Below, one piece after another: positions 27,691 through 36,503 of a stretch of 64,000 nucleotides of DNA. Position numbers and translations under genes: made by a program. Positions within the stretch are counted from its first letter, which is position 1. Each line of letters opens with the position of its first letter. The notes under the pieces are model-generated. The model was not told the origin of the DNA. It searched no databases and saw nothing but the letters and a program-made list of their open reading frames with translations. Origin of the DNA: JAHFUA01 sp963733935 (GTDB taxonomy: Bacteria > Acidobacteriota > Terriglobia > Terriglobales > Acidobacteriaceae); assembly GCA_963733935.1 (NCBI GenBank), contig CAVTEQ010000015.1, forward strand, positions 434,001 to 498,000. The letters are read 5' to 3'.

Positions 27691-28539
27691 TCACTTCGAA
27701 GCCGGTTGCCATTTTCGCAGGAACGCGGTCACGTCCTCGGGCGCCAGCGAACGTGCTGCCTCGAACTCTCCACCGCGCTGGCTGTAGAGCAGCTTACCGT
27801 CGGACGCCAGCACCGCCAGCGCGGGCACGCCCTTCTTCAACGGGACTTGATACTGCTCGGCCACGTCCAGGTTCTTGTCGTACTCCCCGATGTCGACGTG
27901 CACGACGACGAAATGCGCCTTGAGCTCGGGCTCGATCTCCGGATGATGAAATGCTAAATCGAGCACGTGGCAGTCGAAGCACCAGTTGCCGCCGAACACC
28001 AGGATCACGTTCTTGTGCTCGCGGCCGGCGTGCTCGAGCGCTTCTTTGATCTCGTGTTTTGCGTCAGCCTGGGGATTGTAGAGATTGGGATTGAGCTTCA
28101 GCGGCTGCTTCAGACGCCGGGGTTCTCCGCGCATCGCCGCTACGATCTTGGGATCAGCGCCAGTCCGCCACACCTGCGTCTGCACGACGTATTTCGTCAT
28201 TGGGCCGAAACTCGTCTTAAGCCGCAACTCGCTCTCGAAAGAGACCACCTGCGAGCCGGCAAATGGTCCGGCCTCGAGCTTGGCAATCTCCACCGTCATG
28301 CGAGATAAGCCGTCGCGCTTCAACCCGCCCCAGAACTTGAGCTCGTCGGCCAGAGCAATGGGCTGCTTCTTGGGATTCTGGATGTCCGCAGGCGGATCGG
28401 AGGAATACAGCGAGCGCAGCGCCGCTTCATCGCCCGCCAGCACGGCCGCCTTCCAGCGATCCAGCGGAGCGAAGTCCTGCGCCGCGCTTCGCAGACCGAA
28501 AAGAAGCAGTATGAAGACTAACAGCCGGCAACGTTTCAT
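27691..28539 (-). CDS. Secreted thioredoxin-fold protein with CxxC
   Basis: The 282-residue product has a signal peptide (MKRCRLLVFILLLFGLRSAA) and a C-terminal thioredoxin-like domain (about 155-280) with VILVFGGNWCFDCHVLDLAF, where CFDC is the redox pair. A further N-terminal domain (about 25-140) has no recognised family. Periplasmic thiol redox work is likely. It sits between kdsA and kdsD, yet there is no sign it acts in Kdo synthesis. Confidence 0.8.
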   Translation of the reverse strand: MKRCRLLVFILLLFGLRSAAQDFAPLDRWKAAVLAGDEAALRSLYSSDPPADIQNPKKQPIALADELKFWGGLKRDGLSRMTVEIAKLEAGPFAGSQVVSFESELRLKTSFGPMTKYVVQTQVWRTGADPKIVAAMRGEPRRLKQPLKLNPNLYNPQADAKHEIKEALEHAGREHKNVILVFGGNWCFDCHVLDLAFHHPEIEPELKAHFVVVHVDIGEYDKNLDVAEQYQVPLKKGVPALAVLASDGKLLYSQRGGEFEAARSLAPEDVTAFLRKWQPASK

Positions 28540-28544
28540 GTGAG

Positions 28545-28593
28545 GTTGGCTCTTGGCTTTTGGCTCTTAGCTCTTGGCCAAAAGCCAACAGCC
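28545..28593. repeat. Hairpin repeat, GGCTCTTGGCTTTTGGC family
   Basis: The left arm reads GGCTCTTGGCTTTTGGCTCT and the right arm GGCCAAAAGCCAACAGCC. It lies between the thioredoxin-like gene and kdsA. Confidence 0.8.
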
Positions 28594-28607
28594 GCTTTTC
28601 TTAGACT

Positions 28608-29441
28608 CTACGAATCCTGAGATGTTACCGCTTTTCGCACCGCCAGCAGTTGCTCCAGCACTCCGCGCAGCTTTGACAATTCGAGCGCGTTGGGACCGTC
28701 CGACTTGGCTCGCGCGGGATTGTCGTGGACCTCGATGAAAATGCCGTCCACGCCCGCGGCCACCGCCGCTCGCGCCAGCACCGGGATGAACTGCGGCTGT
28801 CCGCCGCTAACCGCTTTCCCGTTCGCCCCGGCGGACGGCAATTGCACCGAATGGGTAGCGTCGAAGACCACGGGCGCAAACTCGCGCATCACCGGCAGCG
28901 AGCGCATGTCGACCACCAGATTGTTGTAGCCGAAGGAACTGCCGCGCTCAGTGACGAACACGCGCTCGTTCCCGGCTTGCCGCGCCTTGTCAACGGCGTG
29001 CCGCATGTCCCACGGCGACACGAATTGTCCCTTCTTGATGTTCACGGCGCGCCCGCTGCGCGCGGCGGCGACGATCAGATCGGTCTGCCGGCAGAGGAAT
29101 GCGGGGATCTGTAAAACATCCACGGCCTCGGCAACGCGGGGCACGTCCACGGCTTCGTGCACGTCGGTGAGCACGGGAATCTTCACCCGCGCCGCCACCT
29201 TGTGCAGAATCCGCAGCCCTTCGGCCACCCCTGGCCCGCGATAGCTCTTAATCGACGTACGGTTCGCCTTGTCGTAAGACGCTTTGAAAATGAAGGGCAG
29301 CTTCAGCGCGCGGCAGACGCCGTTGATGGATTCGGCCAACTTCAGCGCGTGCTCTTCGCTCTCGATAACGCACGGGCCGGCGATAAGAAACAGTTCGCCC
29401 CCACCGATCTCGACTTTGCCGACTTGGAAGGAAGTTGCCAC
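28608..29441 (-). CDS. kdsA: 3-deoxy-8-phosphooctulonate synthase
   Basis: KdsA joins arabinose-5-phosphate with phosphoenolpyruvate to give Kdo-8-phosphate for lipopolysaccharide. The 277-residue product starts MATSFQVGKVEIGGG; FLIAGPCVIESEEHALKLAE has the AGPC cysteine expected of the metal-dependent class, not the Asn of the metal-free class. KASYDKANRTSIKSYRGPG and VSPWDMRHAVDKA are further motifs. It lies downstream of pyrG and upstream of the thioredoxin-like and kdsD genes. Confidence 0.94.
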   Translation of the reverse strand: MATSFQVGKVEIGGGELFLIAGPCVIESEEHALKLAESINGVCRALKLPFIFKASYDKANRTSIKSYRGPGVAEGLRILHKVAARVKIPVLTDVHEAVDVPRVAEAVDVLQIPAFLCRQTDLIVAAARSGRAVNIKKGQFVSPWDMRHAVDKARQAGNERVFVTERGSSFGYNNLVVDMRSLPVMREFAPVVFDATHSVQLPSAGANGKAVSGGQPQFIPVLARAAVAAGVDGIFIEVHDNPARAKSDGPNALELSKLRGVLEQLLAVRKAVTSQDS

Positions 29442-29459
29442 GAGCGCAATGGGAATTTA

Positions 29460-29524
29460 ACCACAGAGACACGGAGGCACGGAGACTTGAATTATTTTTC
29501 TCTGTGTCTCCGTGCCTCTGTGGC
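29460..29524. repeat. Hairpin repeat, CACAGAGACACGGAGGCACG family
   Basis: Near-perfect: left arm ACCACAGAGACACGGAGGCA, right arm TGTCTCCGTGCCTCTGTGGC, AT-rich loop TTGAATTATTTTTC. Words of 8 bp (ACAGAGAC, ACGGAGGC, ACGGAGAC) recur. It separates pyrG from kdsA. Confidence 0.9.
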
Positions 29525-29535
29525 GGATCTTCTTA

Positions 29536-31219
29536 TTATCGTTTTCCGACCTTCTCCGGCCTGAGGAACATCTCGACTTCCGCTGCGGTCTTCTGCTCGC
29601 GGCGGCGCAGGCGGTTCTCATACGAGGCGCCCACAAACGCCTTGAACAGCGGGTGGGGCTCGAGCGGCTTCGATTTGAACTCAGGATGGAACTGGCAGCC
29701 GAGGAAATAAGGATGCTCGGGGATCTCGACAATCTCGACGTATGTTCCATCGGGCGTGGCGCCGGTGATAGCCAGCCCTCCGCCGGTGAGCACGGCTTCG
29801 TACTCGCGGTTGAACTCGTAGCGATGGCGATGACGCTCGCTGATTTCCAGCATGCCGTAAGCCTTGGCGGCGAACGATCCGGGCGTGAGCTTGCAGGCCC
29901 AGGCGCCCAGGCGCATGGTGCCGCCGAGTTCGTCGATGCCGCGCAACTCGCGCAGCTTGTAGATCACGCGGTGCTGGGTCGCGGGATTGAACTCACTCGA
30001 ATCCGCGTCCTCGAGGCCGCAGACGTTGCGCGCGAACTCGATGCAGGCGGTCTGCATCCCCAGGCAGATGCCGAAATACGGGACTTTCTTCTCGCGCGCG
30101 TAGCGAATGCCATTCAAGCATGCCGCTGATGCCGCGCTTGCCAAAGCCGCCCGGCACCAGGATGCCGTCGAATCCCTCGAGTTGCGATTCGTAGCTGCGG
30201 TCATCTTTGTCCTTGGCTTCCAGACCCTCGGCCTCCACCCATATCAAGTTAGGCTTCAGGTTGAAGGCCAGCGCGCCGTGCACCAGGGCTTCCTTCAGCG
30301 ACTTGTATGAGTCCTCATATTCGACGTACTTGCCGACGATTGCGATCGAGACTTCGTCCTTCGGGTTGTAGACGCGGCGCACCAGGTCTTCCCAGGGTGC
30401 GAGGTCGGGCTCGCGCGCTTCGAGGTGCAGATATTTCAGGATGAGCGCGTCGACGCCTTCCTTGGCGAACAACAGCGGCACTTCGTAGATGGAAGCAACA
30501 TCTTTAGCCGTGATCACGGCCTCTTCCTCTACGTTGCAGAAGAGCGCGATCTTCGATTTGATGTCTTTCGAAAGGAAACGATCGGTGCGGCAGAGCAGGA
30601 CGTTGGGCTGGATCCCGATGGAGAGCAGCTCCTTCACCGAGTGCTGCGTGGGCTTGGTCTTCAGCTCGCTGGCGGCTGCTATGAACGGCACCAGCGTGAC
30701 GTGAACGAACAAAGTATTCTCGCGCCCGAGGTCCTGGCGCATCTGGCGAATGGCTTCGAGGAAGGGCAGCGACTCGATGTCGCCCACCGTGCCGCCGATC
30801 TCGACCAGCACCACATCCACATCCTGCGCCACCTTCTTCATGGCCGCCTTGATCTCGTTGGTGACGTGGGGAATCACCTGGACGGTCTTGCCGAGATAGT
30901 CGCCGCGGCGTTCTTTCGTGATGATCTGCTCGTAGATGCGGCCGGTGGTCCAGTTGTTATCGCGGCTGAGGCGAGCGTGGGTGAAGCGTTCGTAGTGGCC
31001 GAGGTCGAGATCGGTCTCGGCGCCATCGTCGGTGACGAAAACCTCGCCGTGCTGAAACGGCGACATGGTGCCGGGATCGACGTTCAGGTAGGGATCCATC
31101 TTCATCAGGTTGACCTTGAGCCCGCGGCTCTCCAGCAGGCAGCCTACCGAGGCCGCGGCCAACCCCTTTCCTAAGGAAGACACAACACCGCCCGTCACAA
31201 AGATGTACTTTGCCGACAT
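29536..31219 (-). CDS. pyrG: CTP synthase, interrupted by one frameshift
   Basis: It makes CTP from UTP with glutamine. The first frame starts MSAKYIFVTGGVVSSLGKG at 31219 and carries the synthetase domain (DPYLNVDPGTMSPFQHGEVF) through PGGFGKRGISGML. The frame then changes near 30112-30119; removing one base lets the second frame continue with NGIRYAREKKVPYFGICLG and the glutamine amidotransferase domain, where the Cys of GICLGMQ is the nucleophile. Joined, the protein is 560 residues, a normal length. An enzyme of this importance suggests a sequence error. It heads the kdsA/kdsD cluster. Confidence 0.93.
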
Positions 31220-31330
31220 CTGTTCCTCACCTTGAATTTTTCTTGTATGTGTGCAGTCTGGGTGGGGTGCACGATCAATTATGCCTGAAAACCGGGGAGG
31301 GGGCTAGCTGTGAATTTCTCAGAAAACGCT

Positions 31331-31413
31331 GGGTGCCCCACCCTTGGCCGGTCTTGCCAAGGGTGGGTTTTTCAAAATCCCCACCTTTCGAAAACACGAG
31401 GGGTAGGGCACCC
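31331..31413. repeat. GC-rich intergenic inverted repeat, GGGTGCCCCACCC type
   Basis: GGGTGCCCCACCCTTGGC is followed by GCCAAGGGTGGG and, further on, GGGGTAGGGCACCC. It lies in the gap between the divergent pyrG and the 31473 gene. Similar elements are known to me from other acidobacterial intergenic regions. Confidence 0.7.
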
Positions 31414-31472
31414 GAATCCCGCATCTAACCTCGTATCGTGCAACAATTCCCTGCACCCGCTAACATAGTGCT

Positions 31473-32450
31473 ATGCGCAAGCTCCTGCTAAGCGCCGGGG
31501 CCCTGGCGTTGGCGCTGGCGATGGCCCTTCTTCTGCCGCGGCCCTGCGTTCGCGCCCAGAATCCACAGCTCACCAAACGGCTGATTCTGAAGGACGGCAG
31601 CTACCAGCCGGCCACCAAGTGGGAGGTCCACGGCGATCGCGTGCGCTACTACAGCGCCGAGCGCTACGAGTGGGAAGAAGTCCCGAACAACCTGGTGGAC
31701 TGGCCCGCTACCGAGAAGTGGGAGAAGGAAAGCGGCAGCCACCACATCTCGGAAGAAACCAAGGAAGCTTCCGCCGAATTCGATGAGGCCCGCCGGGCGG
31801 AAGAGGCGCGCACGCCGACCGTCGCGCCTGGCGTCAAGCTGCCGTCGCAAGGGGGGGTGTACCTGCTGGATCGATTTCGCGGCCAGCCGCAACTGGTCGA
31901 ACTGGTACAGAGCGGCGGCGAGGTGAAGAAAGACATGGGCAAGAATGTGTTGCGGGCGGCCGTGAACCCGCTCTCCTCGATGAAGCAGAGCATCGAGCTG
32001 CCCGGCCTGCGGGCGCGCGTGCAGGCGCACGAGACGCGGCCAGTCATCTATGTGGATGTGGAGACGGACAGCGATTCGACCATCGGTTCACCTCCCGATG
32101 CCGCGCACCGCTTTCGCCTGGTGCGGCTGCAGCGCAAGAAAGACTCGCGGGTGCTGGGCAACGTGAAAATTGCCATGACCGGCAAGGTCTCGCAGCAGGA
32201 GAGCTTTATCGAGACGGTGGCCGACCCTTTTTCCGGCGAGTGGATGGAAGTGACTCCCAGCCGGGCCCTTGAGCCTGGGGAGTATGCCCTGGCCGAGATG
32301 CTGGGCGAAAAGCAGATCAATCTCTACGTGTGGGATTTCGGTGTCGACCCCTTGGCGCCCGCCAATCCCGGCGCCTGGAAGCCTGTGCAACCGTCACCCT
32401 CCAAAGCCGGCGGCGAAGAATCACCCGTGCTTGGGACAAGGCCGAAGTAG
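31473..32450 (+). CDS. Secreted protein of unknown function
   Basis: The 325-residue product has a signal peptide (MRKLLLSAGALALALAMALL, cleavage probably near RAQNPQ). The mature part has LTKRLILKDGSYQPATKWEV, a strand-rich stretch, a charged helix near 90-115 (EETKEASAEFDEARRAEEAR) and a later domain ending QINLYVWDFGVD. I do not recognise a family, though LKDGSYQ and similar phrases occur in acidobacterial periplasmic proteins. Three nt after its stop an antitoxin gene starts. Confidence 0.7.
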   Translation: MRKLLLSAGALALALAMALLLPRPCVRAQNPQLTKRLILKDGSYQPATKWEVHGDRVRYYSAERYEWEEVPNNLVDWPATEKWEKESGSHHISEETKEASAEFDEARRAEEARTPTVAPGVKLPSQGGVYLLDRFRGQPQLVELVQSGGEVKKDMGKNVLRAAVNPLSSMKQSIELPGLRARVQAHETRPVIYVDVETDSDSTIGSPPDAAHRFRLVRLQRKKDSRVLGNVKIAMTGKVSQQESFIETVADPFSGEWMEVTPSRALEPGEYALAEMLGEKQINLYVWDFGVDPLAPANPGAWKPVQPSPSKAGGEESPVLGTRPK

Positions 32451-32453
32451 CCA

Positions 32454-32717
32454 ATGGAAGTGAGTATCCATCAAGCCAAGATCCACCTCTGTCGCTTGAT
32501 AAAGCGTGTTGCTGCAGGCGAGGAGGTTACGATTATGCGCGCGGGCGTACCAGTTGCGCGCCTGGCGCCAATTTCGAGGTCTCGAACGAAGCGTAACCTG
32601 GGAATCGATCAAGGTAAGATCTGGATCGCCGACGACTTCGATGCCCCTTTACCGAAGCTCGAAGCTCTGTTCGAAGGAAGAAATCAACCTAGACGGAAGA
32701 CCACCCATCGGAGATGA
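32454..32717 (+). CDS. Orphan Phd/YefM-type antitoxin
   Basis: The 87-residue product begins MEVSIHQAKIHLCRLIKRVA and has GEEVTIMRAGVPVARLAPI, typical of the Phd/YefM N-terminal DNA-binding part. The C-terminus includes WIADDFDAPLPKLEALFEG, the toxin-binding region seen in partners of PIN-domain toxins. No PIN or RelE toxin follows: the next 50 bp end at a convergent kinase gene. The last residues (RNQPRRKTTHRR) look like read-through past the usual end. Probably a remnant of a lost pair. Confidence 0.7.
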   Translation: MEVSIHQAKIHLCRLIKRVAAGEEVTIMRAGVPVARLAPISRSRTKRNLGIDQGKIWIADDFDAPLPKLEALFEGRNQPRRKTTHRR

Positions 32718-32767
32718 GACGCTATCTGCCAGATGCTAAACCGCCGAGTAAGAGAAGGCAGCCCGGC

Positions 32768-35659
32768 TCAGCCCATCTTCTTCGGTTCGAGGACTTCCCT
32801 GAGCTTCCGCATCAACGCCTCGGTGGTGAAAGGCTTCTGCAGGAAGGCGGTGCCGGGGGCAAGCACGCCATGATGGACGATGGCTTCGTCGCTGTATCCG
32901 GACATGTAGAGCACTCTCATTTTCGGACGCAGCGGGGCGAGGCGCTGCACCAGATCACGGCCGCTCATCTGGGCGAGCACCACGTCGCTGAGCAGCACGT
33001 GAATGGTCCCGGAGTAGCGTTCGCACAACAGCAGCGCGTCCTGGCCATGCTCGGCTTCGAGCACGGTGTAGCCGTGGCGCTGCAATAGCTGGCGCGTGAG
33101 CCCGCGGACGCCTTCCTCATCTTCCACCAGCAGGATGGTTTCCGTGCCTCCCAGTCCTGAAGTCGACTGAGTCCGGACAGGCAGTCGTTCCGCCGTCTCG
33201 TCGACGCGCGGCAGGTAGATCTTGAAGGTTGTTCCCATCCCCAGCTCGCTGTAGGGCCAGATGTAGCCGCCGCTCTGCTTGACGATCCCGTACACGGTGG
33301 AGAGCCCCAGCCCCGTGCCCTTGCCCTGCTCCTTGGTGGTGAAGAACGGTTCAAAAACGTGGGAAAGGGTCTCAGCATCCATGCCGCAGCCGGTGTCGGC
33401 AATGGCCAGCATCACGTAGGAGCCGGGGCGAACCGGAGCGTGCCGGCGGGAGTAGGCCTCGTCGAGCTCGACATTGGCCGTCTCCAGCGTGAGCTTGCCT
33501 CCCTTGGGCATGGCGTCGCGGGCATTGACCGCGAGGTTCATGATCACCTGCTCGATCTGCCCGGGATCAGCCGTAACGCTGCCCAGATCACCCTCGAGCC
33601 TGGTGCAGAGTTCCACGTCCTCTCCCAGCAGGCGGCGAAGCATCTTATTGGTGTCCTCAACCAGGTCATTGAGGTTGACCACCTTCGGGGCCAGCACCTG
33701 GCGCCGGCTGAAAGCCAGCAGTTGCCGGGTAAGCGCGGCGGCGCGATCGGCCGCCTTCTGGACCTCAACCATCTCCGCGTGCATGGGCTGCGAAGGCGCG
33801 AGATCGCTGAGGATGAGCTCGGTATAGCCCTTGATCACGGTCAGCAGGTTGTTGAAGTCATGGGCTACGCCGCCGGCCAGGCGTCCTACTGCCTCCATTT
33901 TTTGCGCCTGCCAGAGCTGCTTTTCTGAGCTCCGCAGGGCGTTCTCGGCTCGCTTGTGTCCGATGGCGGTGGCCACGTGCTGAGCGACAAAGTTCAGGAT
34001 CTCCATGTCGCGTGTGGCGTAGCGGACTTGGTCGGTGTAACTGCACACCGCCAGGACTCCGAAGGCCTTGTCGCCCTTCTTCATGGGCACTCCCAGCCAG
34101 TCCACGGAGGGAGTGCCGATGTTCTCCAGTTCGCCGCCGCGCAGCAATTCCTGGAAGCGCTCCGCCGGCGCCAACTGCGGCTCGCCGGTGCGCAGCACAT
34201 ACTCGGTCATCTTCTTGCCGAGTGGCCGGGGAGCGGGAGTGGGGTCGCGCTCGTCCACGAAATACGGGAAGCTGAGCTGGCCGGACTCTTCGTCGTAGAG
34301 GGCGATGTAGAAGTTGCGGGCGTCCATGAGTTCGCCCACGATGCCGTGAATCGCCTGGTAAAACGCCTCCAGGTCGGTCGCCGAACTGGTCTGGTCGGCG
34401 ATGCGGTAGAGCGCTGCCTGCAGCTCCTCGGCGCGCTTGCGCTCGGTGATGTCCACGGCGGTGGCCAGCGTGGCCTCCTGGCCGGCGAAACGGATAGGGT
34501 TGGCGCTGAAGTCCAGCCAGCGCAACTTGCCATGCTTGGTCGCAGTCTGAAATTCATAGCGCCAGGGCGAGTCTCCCCGGCGTACGCTGGCCTCCCGGCG
34601 GCGCCGCATCTCCTCGCGGAACTCGGGATGGACCAGTTGCGTGGGGTGCATGGCCATCAGCTCGTTGCGGCTGTATCCGGAGATTTGTTCGCAAGCGCGA
34701 TTGACGTACAGAAAGCGCGTGTTGTCGTGGATGTAGATGGCGGTAGCGGCGGTTTCGGCCACTGCCCGAAACTTGCTCTCGCTCTCCATGAGAGCGCGCG
34801 CGGCCTGCTTGCTCTGGGTGATGTCGCGGTAGATCAGGTATTGGGCCACTGGGCTGCCGCTGAGGTTAATCGGCGTGCCCAGGATGGAGACCTCCAGCAG
34901 GGAGCCATCGCGGCGGCGGCGGATTGTCTCTACATTGATCGTCTCGCCGCGGTCCAGAGTGGCAAGGATAAAGCTGGATTCATGGTTGCGATCGGGCGGA
35001 ACCAGCACCTCCAGCGGCTGGCCGGCGATCTCCTCCGCGGGATAGCCGAACATGCGGGTGAATTCGCGGTTGACGCGCAGCACCTGGTGCCGGTTGTCCA
35101 GCATGGCGATGGCTTCCGGCGCGCTTTCTATCAGTTGTTCGAGATAAGCCGACTGCAGCTGCAGGGTGTCTTCGGCACGCTTGCGCTCCGTGACGTCGTG
35201 CACGATGGCGAGGTGGGCTTCCCGGCCCTCGTAGCGCACGTTCGTGGTCCGCACCTCGACCGCCAGCCGCCGGCCGGTCTTGGTGAGGTGAGTGTAGTCA
35301 CGCGGCTCCCATACCTTGTTGCGTAGCCGACGCAGCGCCAGTTCGCGCTCTTCTGGGGGATGCAGAGCGACGGGCGTCATCGCCAGCAACTCTTCGCGAC
35401 TGTAGCCGTAGACCTGGCAGGCGTGGTCGTTGCCATCGAGAAAGCGCAGGGTTTTGGCGTCGATGACGAACACCGCGTCCGCCATGCGGTTGAACAGACC
35501 GCGATAGAGCGCCTCCGCTTCCTGGGCGGGCACAGCGGCATCCTTAGCGCCGCTTGCACGCACACGCGCCTTGGCCGGCCGCTGCTTGCGCGTCTTGAGG
35601 GTCAATCGAGACTTCGGTTTCGCTGGCCACCCCCGCCCCAGCGTGCCCATGTCAGGCAC
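32768..35659 (-). CDS. Hybrid sensor histidine kinase with three PAS domains, GAF and receiver
   Basis: The 963-residue protein has, in order: PAS1 (about 45-160, ADAVFVIDAKTLRFLDGNDH), PAS2 (about 170-290, IAMLDNRHQVLRVNREFTRM), PAS3 (about 300-415, AIYIHDNTRFLYVNRACEQI), a GAF domain (about 425-590, ARNFYIALYDEESGQLSF), HisKA with the phosphorylatable His in GGVAHDFNNLLTVIKG, a HATPase domain (LAVNARDAMPKGGKLTLE, DTGCGMD), and a C-terminal receiver with the Asp in VLLSDVVLAQMSG. No transmembrane segment was seen, so it is probably cytoplasmic. No output regulator is adjacent; the signal is unknown. Confidence 0.92.
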   Translation of the reverse strand: MPDMGTLGRGWPAKPKSRLTLKTRKQRPAKARVRASGAKDAAVPAQEAEALYRGLFNRMADAVFVIDAKTLRFLDGNDHACQVYGYSREELLAMTPVALHPPEERELALRRLRNKVWEPRDYTHLTKTGRRLAVEVRTTNVRYEGREAHLAIVHDVTERKRAEDTLQLQSAYLEQLIESAPEAIAMLDNRHQVLRVNREFTRMFGYPAEEIAGQPLEVLVPPDRNHESSFILATLDRGETINVETIRRRRDGSLLEVSILGTPINLSGSPVAQYLIYRDITQSKQAARALMESESKFRAVAETAATAIYIHDNTRFLYVNRACEQISGYSRNELMAMHPTQLVHPEFREEMRRRREASVRRGDSPWRYEFQTATKHGKLRWLDFSANPIRFAGQEATLATAVDITERKRAEELQAALYRIADQTSSATDLEAFYQAIHGIVGELMDARNFYIALYDEESGQLSFPYFVDERDPTPAPRPLGKKMTEYVLRTGEPQLAPAERFQELLRGGELENIGTPSVDWLGVPMKKGDKAFGVLAVCSYTDQVRYATRDMEILNFVAQHVATAIGHKRAENALRSSEKQLWQAQKMEAVGRLAGGVAHDFNNLLTVIKGYTELILSDLAPSQPMHAEMVEVQKAADRAAALTRQLLAFSRRQVLAPKVVNLNDLVEDTNKMLRRLLGEDVELCTRLEGDLGSVTADPGQIEQVIMNLAVNARDAMPKGGKLTLETANVELDEAYSRRHAPVRPGSYVMLAIADTGCGMDAETLSHVFEPFFTTKEQGKGTGLGLSTVYGIVKQSGGYIWPYSELGMGTTFKIYLPRVDETAERLPVRTQSTSGLGGTETILLVEDEEGVRGLTRQLLQRHGYTVLEAEHGQDALLLCERYSGTIHVLLSDVVLAQMSGRDLVQRLAPLRPKMRVLYMSGYSDEAIVHHGVLAPGTAFLQKPFTTEALMRKLREVLEPKKMG

Positions 35660-35849
35660 ATTGAGAGGCCGCTCGCGGCGCTGGGCGCTATAAGCCGATT
35701 ATTTCAGTTGGGTGCTCCCGCAGGCAGTACACAACTGTGCTCCCGCAGCTACACCGGACGTTCGATTTGGGAACCATCGAACCAGCCCGACTTAGCACGG
35801 CGACACCTCCGGCCCAGGGCTCTTCCCAGGCCGTTGAGCGCATAGTGGT

Positions 35850-36347
35850 CTACTGGCGATTTTCAGGCACGACGGAGTTCTTGACCGGCGCCTGCGCAGG
35901 CAGGCTGGGCGTAACCGCCTGAGCATTGATCGCGTTCTCGTGGCTCGGCCCCAATCCCAGCGCGATCAGCGCCCGGGAATCCGGCAGCATCTTGGTCTGC
36001 CAGCCGTGGTCGGCCTGGTAGCGGGTCATGGCGTCCTTGGTGGATTGGTCCCAGAGGCCGCTGGGCTCGCCATTCATGTACCCTTCGCGAACCAGAGCAG
36101 TCTGAATCTCGCGCGCGCGGTCCCCCTGGATTACTTGCTGTCCGCGCACCTTCTTGGTTTTTGTCTTGCGCGACTTGGCCGAGGCCAGATCCAGGTGCGG
36201 GCGCGAAGAAACCGCCTTCCGTATGGAGGAATTCTTGTGGCGAACCGGCTTTACGGTGGCCCCGGCGATAGCGGCGCTCAGAACCAGAATGCCCAAACAG
36301 GCAACGGGTTGGTGAATGACGTTGTGGAAAACTCGCTGGTCGATCAA
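35850..36347 (-). CDS. Membrane-anchored peptidoglycan-binding-domain protein
   Basis: The 165-residue product has a hydrophobic segment near residues 15-32 (ACLGILVLSAAIAGATV), a basic linker and a PG_binding_1-like domain (about 75-135) with REIQTALVREGYMNGEPSG and STKDAMTRYQADHGW. The family binds cell-wall glycan. The N-terminus (MIDQRVFHNVIHQPVA) is long for a signal peptide, so a membrane anchor is likely. It is not clearly linked to its neighbours. Confidence 0.72.
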   Translation of the reverse strand: MIDQRVFHNVIHQPVACLGILVLSAAIAGATVKPVRHKNSSIRKAVSSRPHLDLASAKSRKTKTKKVRGQQVIQGDRAREIQTALVREGYMNGEPSGLWDQSTKDAMTRYQADHGWQTKMLPDSRALIALGLGPSHENAINAQAVTPSLPAQAPVKNSVVPENRQ

Positions 36348-36503
36348 CAGACACCTCGGGAGAGGTCGACGAAGCGCGCAGCGATCCTCTCGCCCCAGTT
36401 ATTTACCCAAACGTGCTAGAACCCTATGGCGGAGGGTCCAGCGCGAACGAGATAGTAACCGGTTTGATGCCCCAACGCCAGCCCTAAGATTGCCCACCAA
36501 GGG

